Shown here: positions 23,157 to 34,170 of the stretch, in pieces
Layout: the number at the start of each line of letters is the position of its first letter
How positions within the stretch are numbered: the first letter of the stretch is position 1
Source of the DNA: Talinum fruticosum
Lineage: Eukaryota > Streptophyta > Magnoliopsida > Caryophyllales > Talinaceae
NCBI GenBank assembly: GCA_021018815.1
Contig: JAITYX010000078.1
Span: forward strand, 2,170,001 to 2,234,000
Direction of reading: 5' to 3'
Length of the DNA: 64,000 bases
Notes under the pieces: generated by a model
Databases searched by the model: none
What the model was told of the DNA's origin: nothing
The model's input: only the letters and a program-made list of their open reading frames with translations
Made by a program: the position numbers and the translations under genes

Positions 23157-24411
23157 TGATGTATAGTGAGGGTGAAAACAAAAAGAAGGGCAAAAGCGCA
23201 AAGAGGGTCTGCTGGACGTGAATGTGGCCTGCAGGTGCGATCCTGGGAGAATGGATTAAAGAGGGGGCAAATGGGGGAGTTCTGAGCTGAAATTTGGTAG
23301 AAGGCTTCTTAACTGGACCAAGAATGACTGGTAAAACTTGGGGAATTTTATGAGGATGGGAACACCTTGATTTACAAGCTGAAAGTCGGCAGTTTTGGAC
23401 TGGCCGCCCGAATTATACTCTCGCATGGATCGAAGGTGGGGGACAGAGGAGTTCTTGGATGGAGCTGTTTTTTTGGGGGGGATAAGTAGACACCACTGGA
23501 ATGGAGGTGGACGAAATTTGGGATGAAGTTGATGAGTGAGCTGGGAGATATGGAATTTTGAAAACGTAGTAACCAATAGGTCAAGGATTTCACGAGATAC
23601 GTAAACACCACTATGAAACGCCTTGGGGCACCTCTTGCTTGGCTAGATACAGAAATACAACTAGCTAGCTTGAGGACTCAATAGAACACCACCAAGTTGC
23701 CACACATGGATACAACAATTGAGGATTTTAAAGGGGAGAGCAATCCAGCTCAAGTTCATTCATATATTCATCAAAAGTTGTCTTTTACATGGCTCATACA
23801 AGCTGAATTTATAATGCTCAAAAATAAAATACTTGACAAGCTAAAACAAAAGCTAAAATAAAAAATAAGCTTTCCCCTTTCCCAAGCTAGGTGAGGGTGA
23901 ATTTCGGCCAAGCATTTGTGGAGCTTGGAACATGTGGATGTGAGGCTTTTCCCCTTGTGCAACCCTTCTTCTCATTCACTTAATATTCCAAGATGTTTCT
24001 AGAATGCCTCCATTTCCCTCCTTAATTGCTTCCATTTAGGCGCCTAAATAAAGTCCATTCGGACCCTTGGACCGACCATGATGTTATTTATGTATCAATG
24101 TCATAAAAATAAGAGTTCTTCTCGGTTGATCATATTGGACTACCCTTTGTATCATGCGGACTTAAAATGGAAGAATTAGGTGGCTAGCTTGGACCTTCTT
24201 GACTATCCTTTTTGGCTCCTTAGATAAACATTTATTTATGAACATAAGGTCATAAAAAATGATACTCTCGGCTTCTCATCCCTCGGGATCAACTTGTATC
24301 ATGTGAGTGATCATAGGAAATTCAAGTGTCCTCGGTTGATTCCCGTGTATGCTTAACCCTTCAAGATGAGTATCCTTTGGCCCATAGTCTATGGCAACCC
24401 AATATCCATCA
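23157..24411 (-). repeat. 5' LTR of element B
   Basis: A 1255-bp LTR runs from TGATGTATAG (23157) to CCATCA (24411) on the plus strand. A module stem GCTAG/CTAGC lies near 23642-23666. B entered the gag of element C; CTTTT would be one copy of its target duplication, but the partner was lost at the 12562 junction. Confidence 0.88.
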
Positions 24412-24535
24412 CTTTTAATCTCAAATTTTCAAAGGCTTCTTCAACCTTGATAAACCAACTAGAAAAGAGATCTTGTTGGCCATAAAATTTAGGCACAAAT
24501 AGATTAGCCAACTCAAAATTAAAAGCAGCCATTTC
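24412..24535 (-). pseudogene. gag start of element C (second gag type)
   Basis: It reads MAAFNFELANLFVPKFYGQQ then SSWFIKVEEAFENLRLK, where it is cut by the LTR of B. This gag type also occurs in F, G and K. It is related to the common gag (both have a P-x-F-x-G...W...VE...KL-R-x-A-TWW pattern) but clearly separate. The remainder is not in the window. Confidence 0.8.
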
Positions 24536-24697
24536 AGCTCTCAAACCCAAAAGCAAAGTGGTGATCACGGTGGTGAAAGAAAAATGGGCAAAAATTTTTT
24601 TTTTTGTGGTTTTGGTTTTTTTGTGGACGAATGTGCTTGGATATGGAGGATGGAGGTAACTCACCCAAGGAATCAGAACTTGCTCTCATACCAAAGT
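24536..24697 (-). other. Leader and PBS of element C
   Basis: An A/T-run leader (poly-T on the plus strand at 24595-24605) joins gag to a PBS, the reverse complement of TTGCTCTCATACCAAAG at 24680-24696. A second PBS-like unit lies at 24698-24729 inside the LTR end. Confidence 0.75.
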
Positions 24698-24972
24698 TGA
24701 TGTATAGCTCTATGCTCTGATACCAAAGTTGATGCATAGCTGGGGTAGATGGCTAAAGAGGGTAGAAAGGAGGTTAAGGTGCAAAGAACGAGAACCGGGC
24801 GAGAATGGCTTTCTCCAGGTGCGGTCTTGGGAGAACGAGGTGATGGAGGGGTAAATTGTGGAGTTTAGAGGTGAACTTTGGAGGGAAGGCTCTAGGGGAG
24901 GTTAGGAAGGGATGGTAAAAGTGGGGGATTATTCGAGGTCGGGATCACCTCGAACTAAGGGTAAACAGAATG
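24698..24972 (-). repeat. 5' LTR of element C, part 1, with an extra LTR-end/PBS unit
   Basis: The LTR edge appears twice: TGATGTATAGC at 24698 and TGATGCATAGC at 24730. Between them sits CTCTGATACCAAAG, the reverse complement of a tRNA-iMet PBS. The LTR is close to those of F and is interrupted at 24973 by an E-family solo LTR. Confidence 0.78.
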
Positions 24973-26016
24973 TGATGTGCCAAAACGCAAGGCTACACCG
25001 ATCCTGCAAACAGAGTGCGCAAAATGCAATTCCGAGAGACTAAGAATGGACTTAGAAATGACCAATGGAACAAGTAAACAACAAGGACTAAGCTAATCAC
25101 TTGTGAGGAGATGATTAGCAAGGTAACCAGCACCGATAGGACAAGAACAAGACAAACTAGAGCTATCCAAGGATACGAGATATCACCACCAAAGATAAAA
25201 CTAGGGCACTAATCACACTTAGTGATACAACTATCCCCACACTAAGTATAATCGGACTCTTCAGAACACAGCCCAATTATGCCACTAATTAGACAAGCAA
25301 AAGAGAATTTTGGGGTTGAAAGGAGCACGACTCAACTTTACTTAGCATACAGCCAATATCAAAATCATCATCCTCTACAAAGAGAGAGCCCATGTATATT
25401 TATAGGCCTCTTAGCTAGATTACATCACTCTAATCTAAGGGTTATAAATCCCCTTTACAATCAATGGTTGTGATGTATTCAGCAAAATAAAAGGACAAAA
25501 ACAAGGACAAAAGGTTAATAAATACAGTAGAAAAAGAACAGCGAGAAAGGAGGGGGACCATAGAATCAGTAGTACAAAGTAGTACGGTTACGAGTCCAGT
25601 GACAGCCTACAATCGTTGTCACCAAATTCTTTTGCTTTCGATCCTTAACTTTCCCTTTCGGCTCTGCTGAAGACGCCTAGATGATGATCAAGTAGATTAC
25701 AATGCGGTCTAAGCTCGAAGCGAGGACTCGGAAAAGATCATTTGACTTCGAGCTCGAAGGCGAGGACTCGAGAAAAGATCTCTTGGCTTATTTTCCTCCA
25801 AATACTTCGACTTGTCCGACTCCCTTACTCCTGTCCGAGGAGACAGACAAGTATTTCGAGTGTGGCCAAAACTCCCTTGATGCTCGTGTTATCAACGATG
25901 ACCCAGCAATGGTTTACGAGGGCTCAGTAGTAAATTATAAGGACTCAGAATTATCAATCTGTTCCGGCTGGCTATCGGTATTAGTTGGGGTTGGGTTTGT
26001 GGCGTCCTCCCCATCG
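24973..26016 (-). mobile_element. Solo LTR of the E family in element C, target duplication GAATG
   Basis: A 1044-bp minus-oriented LTR matches 35454-36507. It is flanked by GAATG at 24968-24972 and 26017-26021. Its outer base at 26016 is changed (CCCCATCG). It keeps the TATA region that E's own 5' LTR lost. The hairpin CTTAGTG/CACTAAG is present near 25220-25250. Confidence 0.92.
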
Positions 26017-26021
26017 GAATG

Positions 26022-26276
26022 TCTCGCTAGGTGGAAGTCCGAGGTTGATAGGTCTTGGTTGTTGTGGAGGAGGGGGTCGAATACGGCTTGGATGGAGCTG
26101 AAATTTGGAGGGGAACTCTTGAGGGCGTTGGGAAGAGGTGGTAAAAAGTGGGGGTTCATTCGAAGTCGGGATCACCTCAAGCCGATGGCTGAAAGTCTGT
26201 CTCACCGAGCGAGGCATCCGAGGTTGACAGGCTTTAGGTGTTTTTGTGGAGGGGCTCGAGACGGGTGCTTGGATTG
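26022..26276 (-). repeat. 5' LTR of element C, part 2, cut at a junction with element D
   Basis: It continues the C LTR and matches 48080-48330 of F. At about 26276 it stops inside U5 and is replaced by integrase of D. The rest of this LTR and D's 3' LTR are both missing, which fits one deletion spanning the boundary. Confidence 0.75.
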
Positions 26277-27333
26277 AAGGAAATTGCTCCTTCCTCAAAT
26301 GTATCCATACCAAGTTCTCGAGTTGAAAAGCCCTCCTTTTCCTTCCCTTGTCAACTTGTTGCTTGTAGTTGGCATTAGATGCCTCAATTTTCTCCTTCAC
26401 CTTTTCATGCATCTTTTGTATCTCATGCACTCTCTTGGAAGCCTCAATACTTGGCTTCTCGCTTAACCCTCTAGGAGTTAAGTCAAGAGGAGTTATCGGC
26501 TCCAAACCATAGACTACCTTGAATGGACTCAATCCCGTAGTCTTACTAGGTGCTCCATTGTAAGCAAACTCGGCGTGAGCTAGTAGTTGGTCCCATGCTT
26601 TGGTATTCACCTTGATTAATGCCCTCAATAGCACGCCTAAGGTCCGGTTGGTAACCTCCGTTTGTCCATCCGTTTGTGGATGACAAGTGGTGCTAAATTT
26701 TAGCTTCGTTCCCAATTTCTTCCAGAAAGTGATCCAAAAGTGGCTAAGAAATTTTCTATCTCGATCCGAAACAATTGACTTAGGAATGCCACGTAGTCTT
26801 ACAATCTCCTTGAAATATAAATCGGCTATTTGAGTAGCATCATTGGTCTTGTTGCAAGGAACAAAGTGAGCCATTTTAGAAAAACGATCCACCACCACAA
26901 GAATGGAATCCTTGTTCCTTTGTGTTCTCGGCAGCCCCAAGGTAAAGTCCATGCTAACATCCTCCCATGGTTGAGTAGGTGTAGGAAGCGGTGCATAAAG
27001 CCCTTGAGGAAGACAATGGCTCCTTGCTTGTTGGCAAACTGCACACCTTTTCAAAATATTTTGCACGTCCTTCTCCATGTTTGGCCAATAATAATGCTCC
27101 TTTAACATGCTTGTTGTTTTGTTCATGCCAAAATGGCCAGCCAATGCCCCATTATGAACCTCTCGGATTATCAACTCTCTTGTGCCACAACGAGGCACAC
27201 ATAACCGAGTCCCTTTAAAAAGATAGCCCTCTTGGACTAAGAACTCTCCTTTGGGGTGGGTGTTTAAGGCAATCATGAAATAACTCACCAAAATCTTCAT
27301 CATTAGAGTACAAAGATTTCAAATGTTCAAAAC
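26277..27333 (-). pseudogene. Integrase of element D (core intact, C-terminus lost)
   Basis: The minus strand reads [17 protein letters not shown], the zinc finger (GHFGMNKT, HYYWPNM, RCAVCQQ), then DDE residues in MDFTLGL, SDRDRKF and GQTEVTNR. It continues through VVYGLEPITPLDL to LVWIHLRKEQFPS, where the deletion junction cuts it. The open frame 25981-27303 reads on into the C LTR. A frameshift lies near 27270. The core looks intact, yet without its tail and 3' LTR the copy cannot be active. Confidence 0.88.
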
Positions 27334-28588
27334 TGATGGAAAGTGGACTACCCTGGAATATGAGCTGAAAGATATTCATCTTAAAGAGCCAAGCATGTTT
27401 AAGGATCAACCGAAATTACTCGAATTTGTTCTAATTATTTTTGATCCTGGAAAATGAGCAACCGAAAAGGAGGTCTTTTATGAGTTCATGTTCATAAATA
27501 AAAGCTCAACCAAGGAGCCAAGGAGGATAGGCAAGTAGTTTGAAGCTAGGCGCATAATTCTCCATGTTAGAGCAAGGTACATTTCGGCCATGACAAACCG
27601 TGAAGCAAGGTGTCTTTGCACATAAATAATTCGTATTTGATTCTGGTCGGTCCAAGGTCAAATACAACATGCCTAGGCGTCTAAGGGGAGCATACAAAGA
27701 AGCCCACATGAGAGCATTCTAGAAATATTACCAAATGAGGCTTGTTAAACAAGAGTGAAGGAGGCTTGGCAAAGGGAAACAAACCGTGGCCACATGTTCC
27801 CTAAACCATCAAATACTTGGCTGAAATTTCTCCTAGCTTAACTTGGAGGAGAGGAAAGAATCTCTATGATTTTTATTATCATTTTGTTTTAATTTTCAGC
27901 TTGTAAAATGCCATTGTTAGGCATTATATATTCATCTAGCATAGCTCTTGTAAAAAATTAACCTTGATGAATATATGAATTTGAGCTTTGCTCCTTTTGA
28001 GATGGATTTCTCAACCCCTTGAATTCTCATTGCTGTATCTGAGCCTTGGCAAGCTTGGTGGTGTCCTTTGAGTCCTTACAATCCCTGGTGGTGTTTCTGT
28101 ATCTGTCCAGATTGCAAGGTGCCCCTCGGTTCAGCTTGGTGGTGTTTCGGTATCCAGGCCAGAACCCAGGATTTATCCAGCGACTTCATCAACCCATATC
28201 TCCCAATCCACCGCTCATCTCCTTCCCAAATTTCACCCACATCATCATACACAAGTTGAGTCCATTCCCTCCAAATCTCAGCTCAATCCAAGAAGAACTC
28301 CATCCCCAGCACCAAAAACAAACAAAGAACCTCAATCTGGACAGCCGCCCAGCGAGGCTTTCTGTTTGCCTTTGGTTCAAGGTGATCCCGACCTTGGATG
28401 CTGCCCAAATTTTACCGCAACCTTCCCCAACCAGTTAACTAACCCTCCACCAAATTTCGTCCAAAAACTCCATCATTTGCCCCTCCTTTCACCCTTTTCC
28501 CCAGAACCGCACCTGCAGGTCCTATTCTGGCCAGCTTGGTTTTCTTGCGGTTTTGCTTCATCTTTGCTTCCGCTCCCACCATACATCA
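27334..28588 (+). mobile_element. Solo LTR in pol of element D, target duplication AAAAC
   Basis: A 1255-bp plus-oriented LTR (TGATGGAAAG...ATACATCA) lies between GTTCAAAAC and AAACCAAGAAC. The duplication is AAAC (27330-27333, 28589-28592), or AAAAC if the terminal A is shared. Removing it restores VLGFEHLKSLYSNDEDFGEL of D. Confidence 0.9.
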
Positions 28589-29948
28589 AAACCAAGAACT
28601 TGAGTTTGTAATTGAAATAACAAGAGGTACCTCCTTGAAAGTGCATCCGCTCCCTTGTTCATTTTTCCTGATTTGTGTTTAATGGTGAAATGGAAAGTTT
28701 GCAAATACTCTACCCATTTCCCATGTCTTGGATTGAGCTTATGTTGTCCTTGGATGTATTTTAGAGCCTCATGATCCGAATGCAATATGAACTCATTAGC
28801 TACAAGATAATGGCTCCAATGCTCTAAGGATCTCACAATAGCATAGAACTCTTTATCATAGGTTGAGTACTTCCTCCTTGATTCACAAAGTTTCTCACTA
28901 AAGAAGACAATGAGTTGCCCTTCTTGAGAGAGAATTCCACCAATACCAATTCCGGAAGCATCACATTCAACCTCAAAAACTTTGTCAAAGCTTGGCAAAG
29001 CTAGAACCGGGGTTTGTGTGAGCAAACACTTGATAGTCTCAAAGGCTTCTTGGGCCTTAGCATTCCACTTGAATGAACTCCCTTTTAGTACCTCGGTCAT
29101 GGGGGCCGTGATGGTACTAAAATCCTTGATGAACCTCCGGTAAAAAGAAGCTAAGCCATGGAAACTTCTCACATCATTGATACTAGTGGGAACCGGCCAT
29201 GATTGAATGGCTTCCACTTTGCTCTCTTCAACCTTAATTCCATTAGCGGTGATAATATACCCAAGAAAGACAACCTCCGGGGTCAAGAATGTGCACTTTT
29301 GAAGATTGCCATAGAGTTTTCCTCTTTCCAAAAGTTCAAGCACTTGTGTGGATGACTTAAGTGCTCCTCTTCATCCTTGCTAGACACCAAAATATCATCA
29401 AAATAAACAACCACAAACCTGCCAATAAGAGGCCGAAACACTTGATTCATGAGTCTCATGAAAGTGCTTGGTGCGTTTGAGAGACCGAATGGCATTACAA
29501 ACCATTCATACAATCCTCCCTTGGTGTTGAAGGCGGTCTTCCACTCATCCCCCTCACGGATCCGAATTTGGTAGTATCCACTTCTCAAATCCACCTTGGA
29601 AAATACTTGTGAACCATATAACTCATCAAGCATATCTTCAAGTCTAGGTATGGGATGCCTATACTTGATTGTGATTTTGTTTATGGCACGGCTATCCACA
29701 CACATCCTCATGGATCCATCTTTCTTTGGCACCAAAAGAGTAGGTACCGCACATGGACTCCTACTTTCTCTCACAAGGCCTTTGGCCACCAACTCATCAA
29801 CTTGTCTTTGGACCTCTTGAGCATCCTTGGAATTCATTCTATAGGCGGGCTTGTTGGGTAATATGGCTCCGGGATAAGGTCTATGTGGTGTTGAATGGTT
29901 CTTTGTGGAGGAAGGCCAAGGGAATTTCATTTGGAAAAACATGGGCAA
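28589..29948 (-). pseudogene. Reverse transcriptase and RNase H of element D
   Basis: This is the best-preserved pol in the window. RT reads [51 protein letters not shown] and YFDDILV, so the three catalytic Asp are visible. RNase H reads [42 protein letters not shown] and GADALSRRYLLL, with its Asp residues present. A single frameshift near 29330 divides two long frames (29283-29948 and 28558-29343). RT copies the RNA; RNase H removes it. Confidence 0.9.
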
Positions 29949-30285
29949 ATTTGGCTAGGAGTTCTTTGGGCAAGGGGATGGATATTTTGTTGGAGGCTTT
30001 CGGGTTCACTTGGAGATAAAAGGATGAGCTCTTGTGTGGGTCTAAACTCATGTTGCTTTGCCTTGAGAAAAATCTCCCCAAAAACAAGCAAAAGGTCGGT
30101 TTGGGGGCTATTTTATAGCCTTGTTTTTGTGAGTTGGCTAGGTGATAAGGGGGCTAGCGTTATCTTCTTCTCATCCTTGGTAAAAGTGTAGGTATTCATG
30201 AATCCATCATGCATAACATTCCTATCAAAAAGCCAAGGTCTCCCAAGCAACAAATGACAAGCATCCATGGGAATAATATCACACC
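29949..30285 (-). pseudogene. Protease tail and linker of element D
   Basis: It continues the protease after the E insertion: LWCDIIPMDACHLLLGRPWL, then KKITLAPLSPSQLTKT. The linker to RT ([17 protein letters not shown]) follows, with stops. In elements M and F this linker is the point where RT is lost. Confidence 0.8.
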
Positions 30286-30290
30286 ATAAT

Positions 30291-30997
30291 TGATGGGGAG
30301 GACACCACAAACCCAACCCCAACTAATACCGAGAGCCAGCCGGAAGCGATTGATAATTCCGAGTCCTCGGAATTCACTATGGAACCCTCACAAACCATTG
30401 CTTGGGTCTTCGTTGATAACGCATGCATCAAGGGAGTTTTGGTCACACTCGGAAATACTTGTCTGTCTCCTCGGACGGAAGTAAGGGAGTCGGACAAGTT
30501 AGAAGTATTCGGAGGAAAATAAGACAAGAGATCTTTTTTGAGTCCTCGGTTTCTAAGCTCGGAAATCAAATGATCTTTTACGAGTCCGCAGTTTCGAGCT
30601 TAGACCAGATTGTAGATATACTCAAATCTACTTGATCATCATCTAGGCGTCTTCAGCAGAGCCGGAAAGGGAAAGTTAAGGATCGGAAAGCAAAAGAATT
30701 TGGTGACAACAATTGTAGCTATCACCGGACTCGAAGCCGTACTACTTTGTGCTACCGATTCCGTGGTCCCCCTCCGTCTCTGTTATCCCTTTTCTGCTGC
30801 ATTTATTTACCTTTTGTCCTTGTTTTTGTCCTTTTATTTTGCTGAATACATCACAACCATTGATTGTAAAGGGGATTTATAACCCTTAGATTAGAGTGAT
30901 GTAATCTAGCTAAGATCGGTGTATTATGAGCCTCTTAGAATTGCACTTGGCGCACTCTTTTTGCGGGATCGGTGTATCCTTACGTTTTGGCACATCG
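30291..30997 (+). repeat. 5' LTR of element E, with the core promoter deleted
   Basis: It starts TGATGGGGAGG and ends CACATCG before the PBS. Against the 3' LTR it lacks about 350 bp between CTAGCTAAG (30914) and ATTATGAGCCTC, including the TATA-like CCTATAAATATAC and both hairpin modules. A short ATCGGTGT filler lies at the break. Confidence 0.9.
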
Positions 30998-30999
30998 GT

Positions 31000-31017
31000 T
31001 TTGGTATCGAGCTTTGG
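31000..31017 (+). other. Primer-binding site of element E (tRNA-iMet)
   Basis: TTTTGGTATCGAGCTTTGG follows the 5' LTR end. It fits TGGTATCAGAGC with a small deletion. Confidence 0.75.
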
Positions 31018-31104
31018 AGCCTTTCCTAGGCTGAGCTTCCTTAACCCCAAACACAACCCTTTTTGCCCCAAACACATCAGTCCACAAAGAACCCATAAAC
31101 CAGA

Positions 31105-32133
31105 ATGAGTGGAAGCATGACATTGGAGTTACGTTTTGATATGCTCATGAACAACTATGATGAGATGCGTGCCTAGAAGATATATCTAAAAAGCAACTTG
31201 GAGATATGATGAAGAAGAAGAGGCATGAGTTAGACGAGTCACCACCCAACTCACCACCTCATACCCACTCACACGGGGATGATGATGGGGAGAGGAATCC
31301 CTTTGCTTCTTCCGGTGAGCGTGAGCAAAGAAGAGGAAGAAGAGGGAGAAGGGATTAATCACCCCGACCCAACTCAGATTTCAAAGTTGAAATCCCGGAG
31401 TTTAAAGGTCGCCTTAACCCGGATGAGTTTCGGAATGGTTGCAAACAGTTGAAAGAATCTTTGACTACAAAGAGGTGAAAGATGAGAAGAAGGTCAAGCT
31501 TGATGCTATCAAGCTCGGAGGGTTTGCCTCAACCTGGTGGGAAAATCCGGAGAAGCATGCTGTTCGGAGGAAACCTAAGATAAGAAGTTGGGAGAAGATG
31601 AGGTCCAAATTGAAAGCCCGGTTTCTACCCCCAACATACATCCAAGACAACTACTCTAACTTGCACAACCTACAACAAGGTCTGATGACTGTAGAGGAGT
31701 ATACCCGAGAGTTCGAAAGGCTAATGATTAAATGCGATCTTCAGGAGTCGAAGATCAAACCATAGTCGAGTATCTTGGAGGACTTGACCCAAGGTATGCT
31801 AATGTTGTTGAGCTGCAGCGAGTACTTGACCTTTGATGAGGTGTGTCTTCCGGCACATAAGGTGGAGCAGCAAAAGAAGGTCGGAACCTTCAAAAAGAAG
31901 TCTCTAGGACCCAACCACCAAAGCCAACTCAGTTTGGCAAGGGTTATTCTAACCCTCTCGTTTCGATCTAAGTCTATCGCCCCAAAACTCGGTTCGAGTT
32001 TAAACACCCTACTACTCAAACTCGGACTCGGAACAAACCTCATGCTGGTCGGAGCCGCAAGTGTTTTAAGTGTCGGGGATTTGGACACTTTGCTTCGAGT
32101 GCCCAAATCAAAGGGTCGTTACTATTACTGAGA
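31105..32133 (+). pseudogene. gag of element E
   Basis: It starts at ATG 31105 (MSGSMTLELRFDMLM), soon broken by a frameshift. The core is readable: VEIPEFKGRLNPDE, QTVERIFDYKEV, GGFASTWWEN and EEYTREFERLMIKC. The knuckle CFKCRGFGHFAS near 32070-32110 loses its last Cys to a one-base shift. Frame breaks lie at 31430, 31750 and 32095, several at TCGA or TCGG sites. Confidence 0.82.
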
Positions 32134-32775
32134 GTGATGAACCCATATGGGATGAGTATGAGCCAGAAGGAGATTTATGCCTTGCTTGAGGGCATAGAAG
32201 AGATTGTTGAAGAGGTTGATGAAGGAGAACTACTTGTGATCTTGAGAGCCTTGAGTGGATATAAGGACCCAAGTGAGGCTCGAGAGGAGAATATATTCCA
32301 CACAAGGGGAACCATTAAAGAGAATGTTTGTTCGATCATTATTGATGGAGGGAGTTGCACCAACGTTACTTCGTAAGCATGGTAGAGAAGCTTCGGTTAC
32401 AAGCCGAGTTGCACCCTCACCCCTACAACATACAATGGCTGAGTCAAGGTGAGGGCCTCGGAGTTAATTCTCGTTGCCTAATATCTTTCGAGTAAGGGAA
32501 GTTTTATGTTGATGATATATGGTGTGATGTTATACCTATGGATGCATGTCACTTACTTGTTGGGTAAACCTTGGTTATTTGATCATAGAGTTATGCATGA
32601 TGGGTTCAAAAATACATACACTCTCACTCGGAATGGCAAGAAAATAACCTTAGCCCCACTTGACCCTTCACAACTACCTAAAGCCAAGCCTCCTCGGACA
32701 CCCGATCCGTCCGAGTTACTTCTAACCCTCGGGAAACCTATCTGCTGTCCATGCATCATGAACTCGGACCCATGA
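32134..32775 (+). pseudogene. Protease of element E
   Basis: An acidic linker (LEGIEEIVEEVDEGELL) leads to CSIIIDGGSCTNVTS near 32330-32376, then a stop from a frame change, then WCDVIPMDACHLLVG and LFDHRVMHDGFKNTYTL. The active-site motif is DGGS as in the other elements. At least two frame breaks. Confidence 0.82.
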
Positions 32776-34170
32776 GAGAATTGATTCTTTTAAGTCAGGA
32801 CAATTCCGAGTCCTCGGAACTCGAGACACCCACTAGCCAAAACACTTATCACCCGAGTTACCCATGTTTTTCCTGATGAGATACCTCTTGGCCTACCCCC
32901 CAAAAGAGATATCCAAGCACCACATTGACCTTATCCCAGGATCTATATTGCCAAACAAACCAGCCTACAAAATTAACCCTAAAGACACCTCGAAGTGTAG
33001 AGGCAAGTTGAGGAGTTGGTGTCTAAAGGTCCGGTGAGAGTGAGTAAGAGTCCTTGTGCTATGCCAGCCTTGTTAGTACCCAAAAAGGATGGTTCTATGA
33101 GGATGCGTATAGATAGTCGCGTCATTAACAAGATCACGATCAAGTATAGCCATCCTATACCACAACTTGAAGATATGCTTGGATGAGTTACATGGTTCTA
33201 AGGTCTTCTCTAAGATTGACCTTAGAAGTGGATATTATCAAATCGGAATCGAGAGAAGGAGATGAATGGAAAATTGCTTTTAAGACCAAGGGAGGTTTAT
33301 ATGAGTGGCTTGTTATGCCTTTTGGTCCGACCAATGCTCCAAGCACATTTATGCGACTCATGAATCAGATTTTTAGACCATTCATCGGGAAATTCGTTAT
33401 GGTATATTTTGATGACATTCGATCTACGATCGGAATGAGAGGGAACATTCTGACCACCTCGGATAGATTGTCCAACTGCTAGAGAGAGAGAAACTGTACG
33501 GGAATCGAAGAAATGTTCATTCTTCAGCTCGAAATCGCATTTCGGGTTATGTTGTTTCAGCTGAGGGAGTAAAGGTAGATGAGAGCAAGATTGAGGCTAT
33601 CCTGTCTTGGCCTACTCCTAAAAGCACACATGATGTTTGGAGCTTTCATGGGCTTGCATCTTTCTATAGGAGGTTTATCAAAGACTTCGAGCACTATCAT
33701 CGCCCCTATGACCGAGGTGCTCGAAACAGTTCTTTTGTTTAGACACCTCGGACTCGAAATCTTTTGAAGCTATCAAGGCAAAACCGACCCAGGCTCCTGT
33801 CCTAGCCCTGCCGAGTTTTGAGAAGATTTTTGAAGTTGAGTGTGATGCCTCGGACGTAGGCATTGGTGGGATTCTCACTCAAGAGGGTCATCCCATCGCT
33901 TATTTCGGGATGAAGTCGTGTGATACCAAGCGAAGATACTCTACCTACGACAAGGAATTCTATGCCATCATTCAATCATTAGAGTATTGGAATCATTACT
34001 TGGTGGCTCAAGAATTCATTCCGCACTCGGATCATCGAGTACATTCGGGGCCAACACAAGTTGAACCCACGGCATGCGAAATGGGTTGAGTACCTTCAAA
34101 CCTTTCATTTTTCAATCAAACACAAATCGGGACAGACTTAACAAGGGCGCTGATGCTCTGTCCGGAAGGT
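32776..34170 (+). pseudogene. Reverse transcriptase and RNase H of element E
   Basis: RT pieces are [52 protein letters not shown] and VYFDDI. RNase H pieces are VECDASDVGIGGILTQEG, RRYSTYDKEFYAI, FSIKHKSG and GADALS. The GQHKLNPRHAKWVEYLQTF stretch is nearly identical to 60950-61020. More than five frameshifts prevent any full protein. Confidence 0.83.

Noticed and set aside
25981..26277. Proline-rich C-terminus of the D integrase frame as a new domain
   Set aside because: It is read-through across the deletion junction into the C LTR, not an evolved tail.
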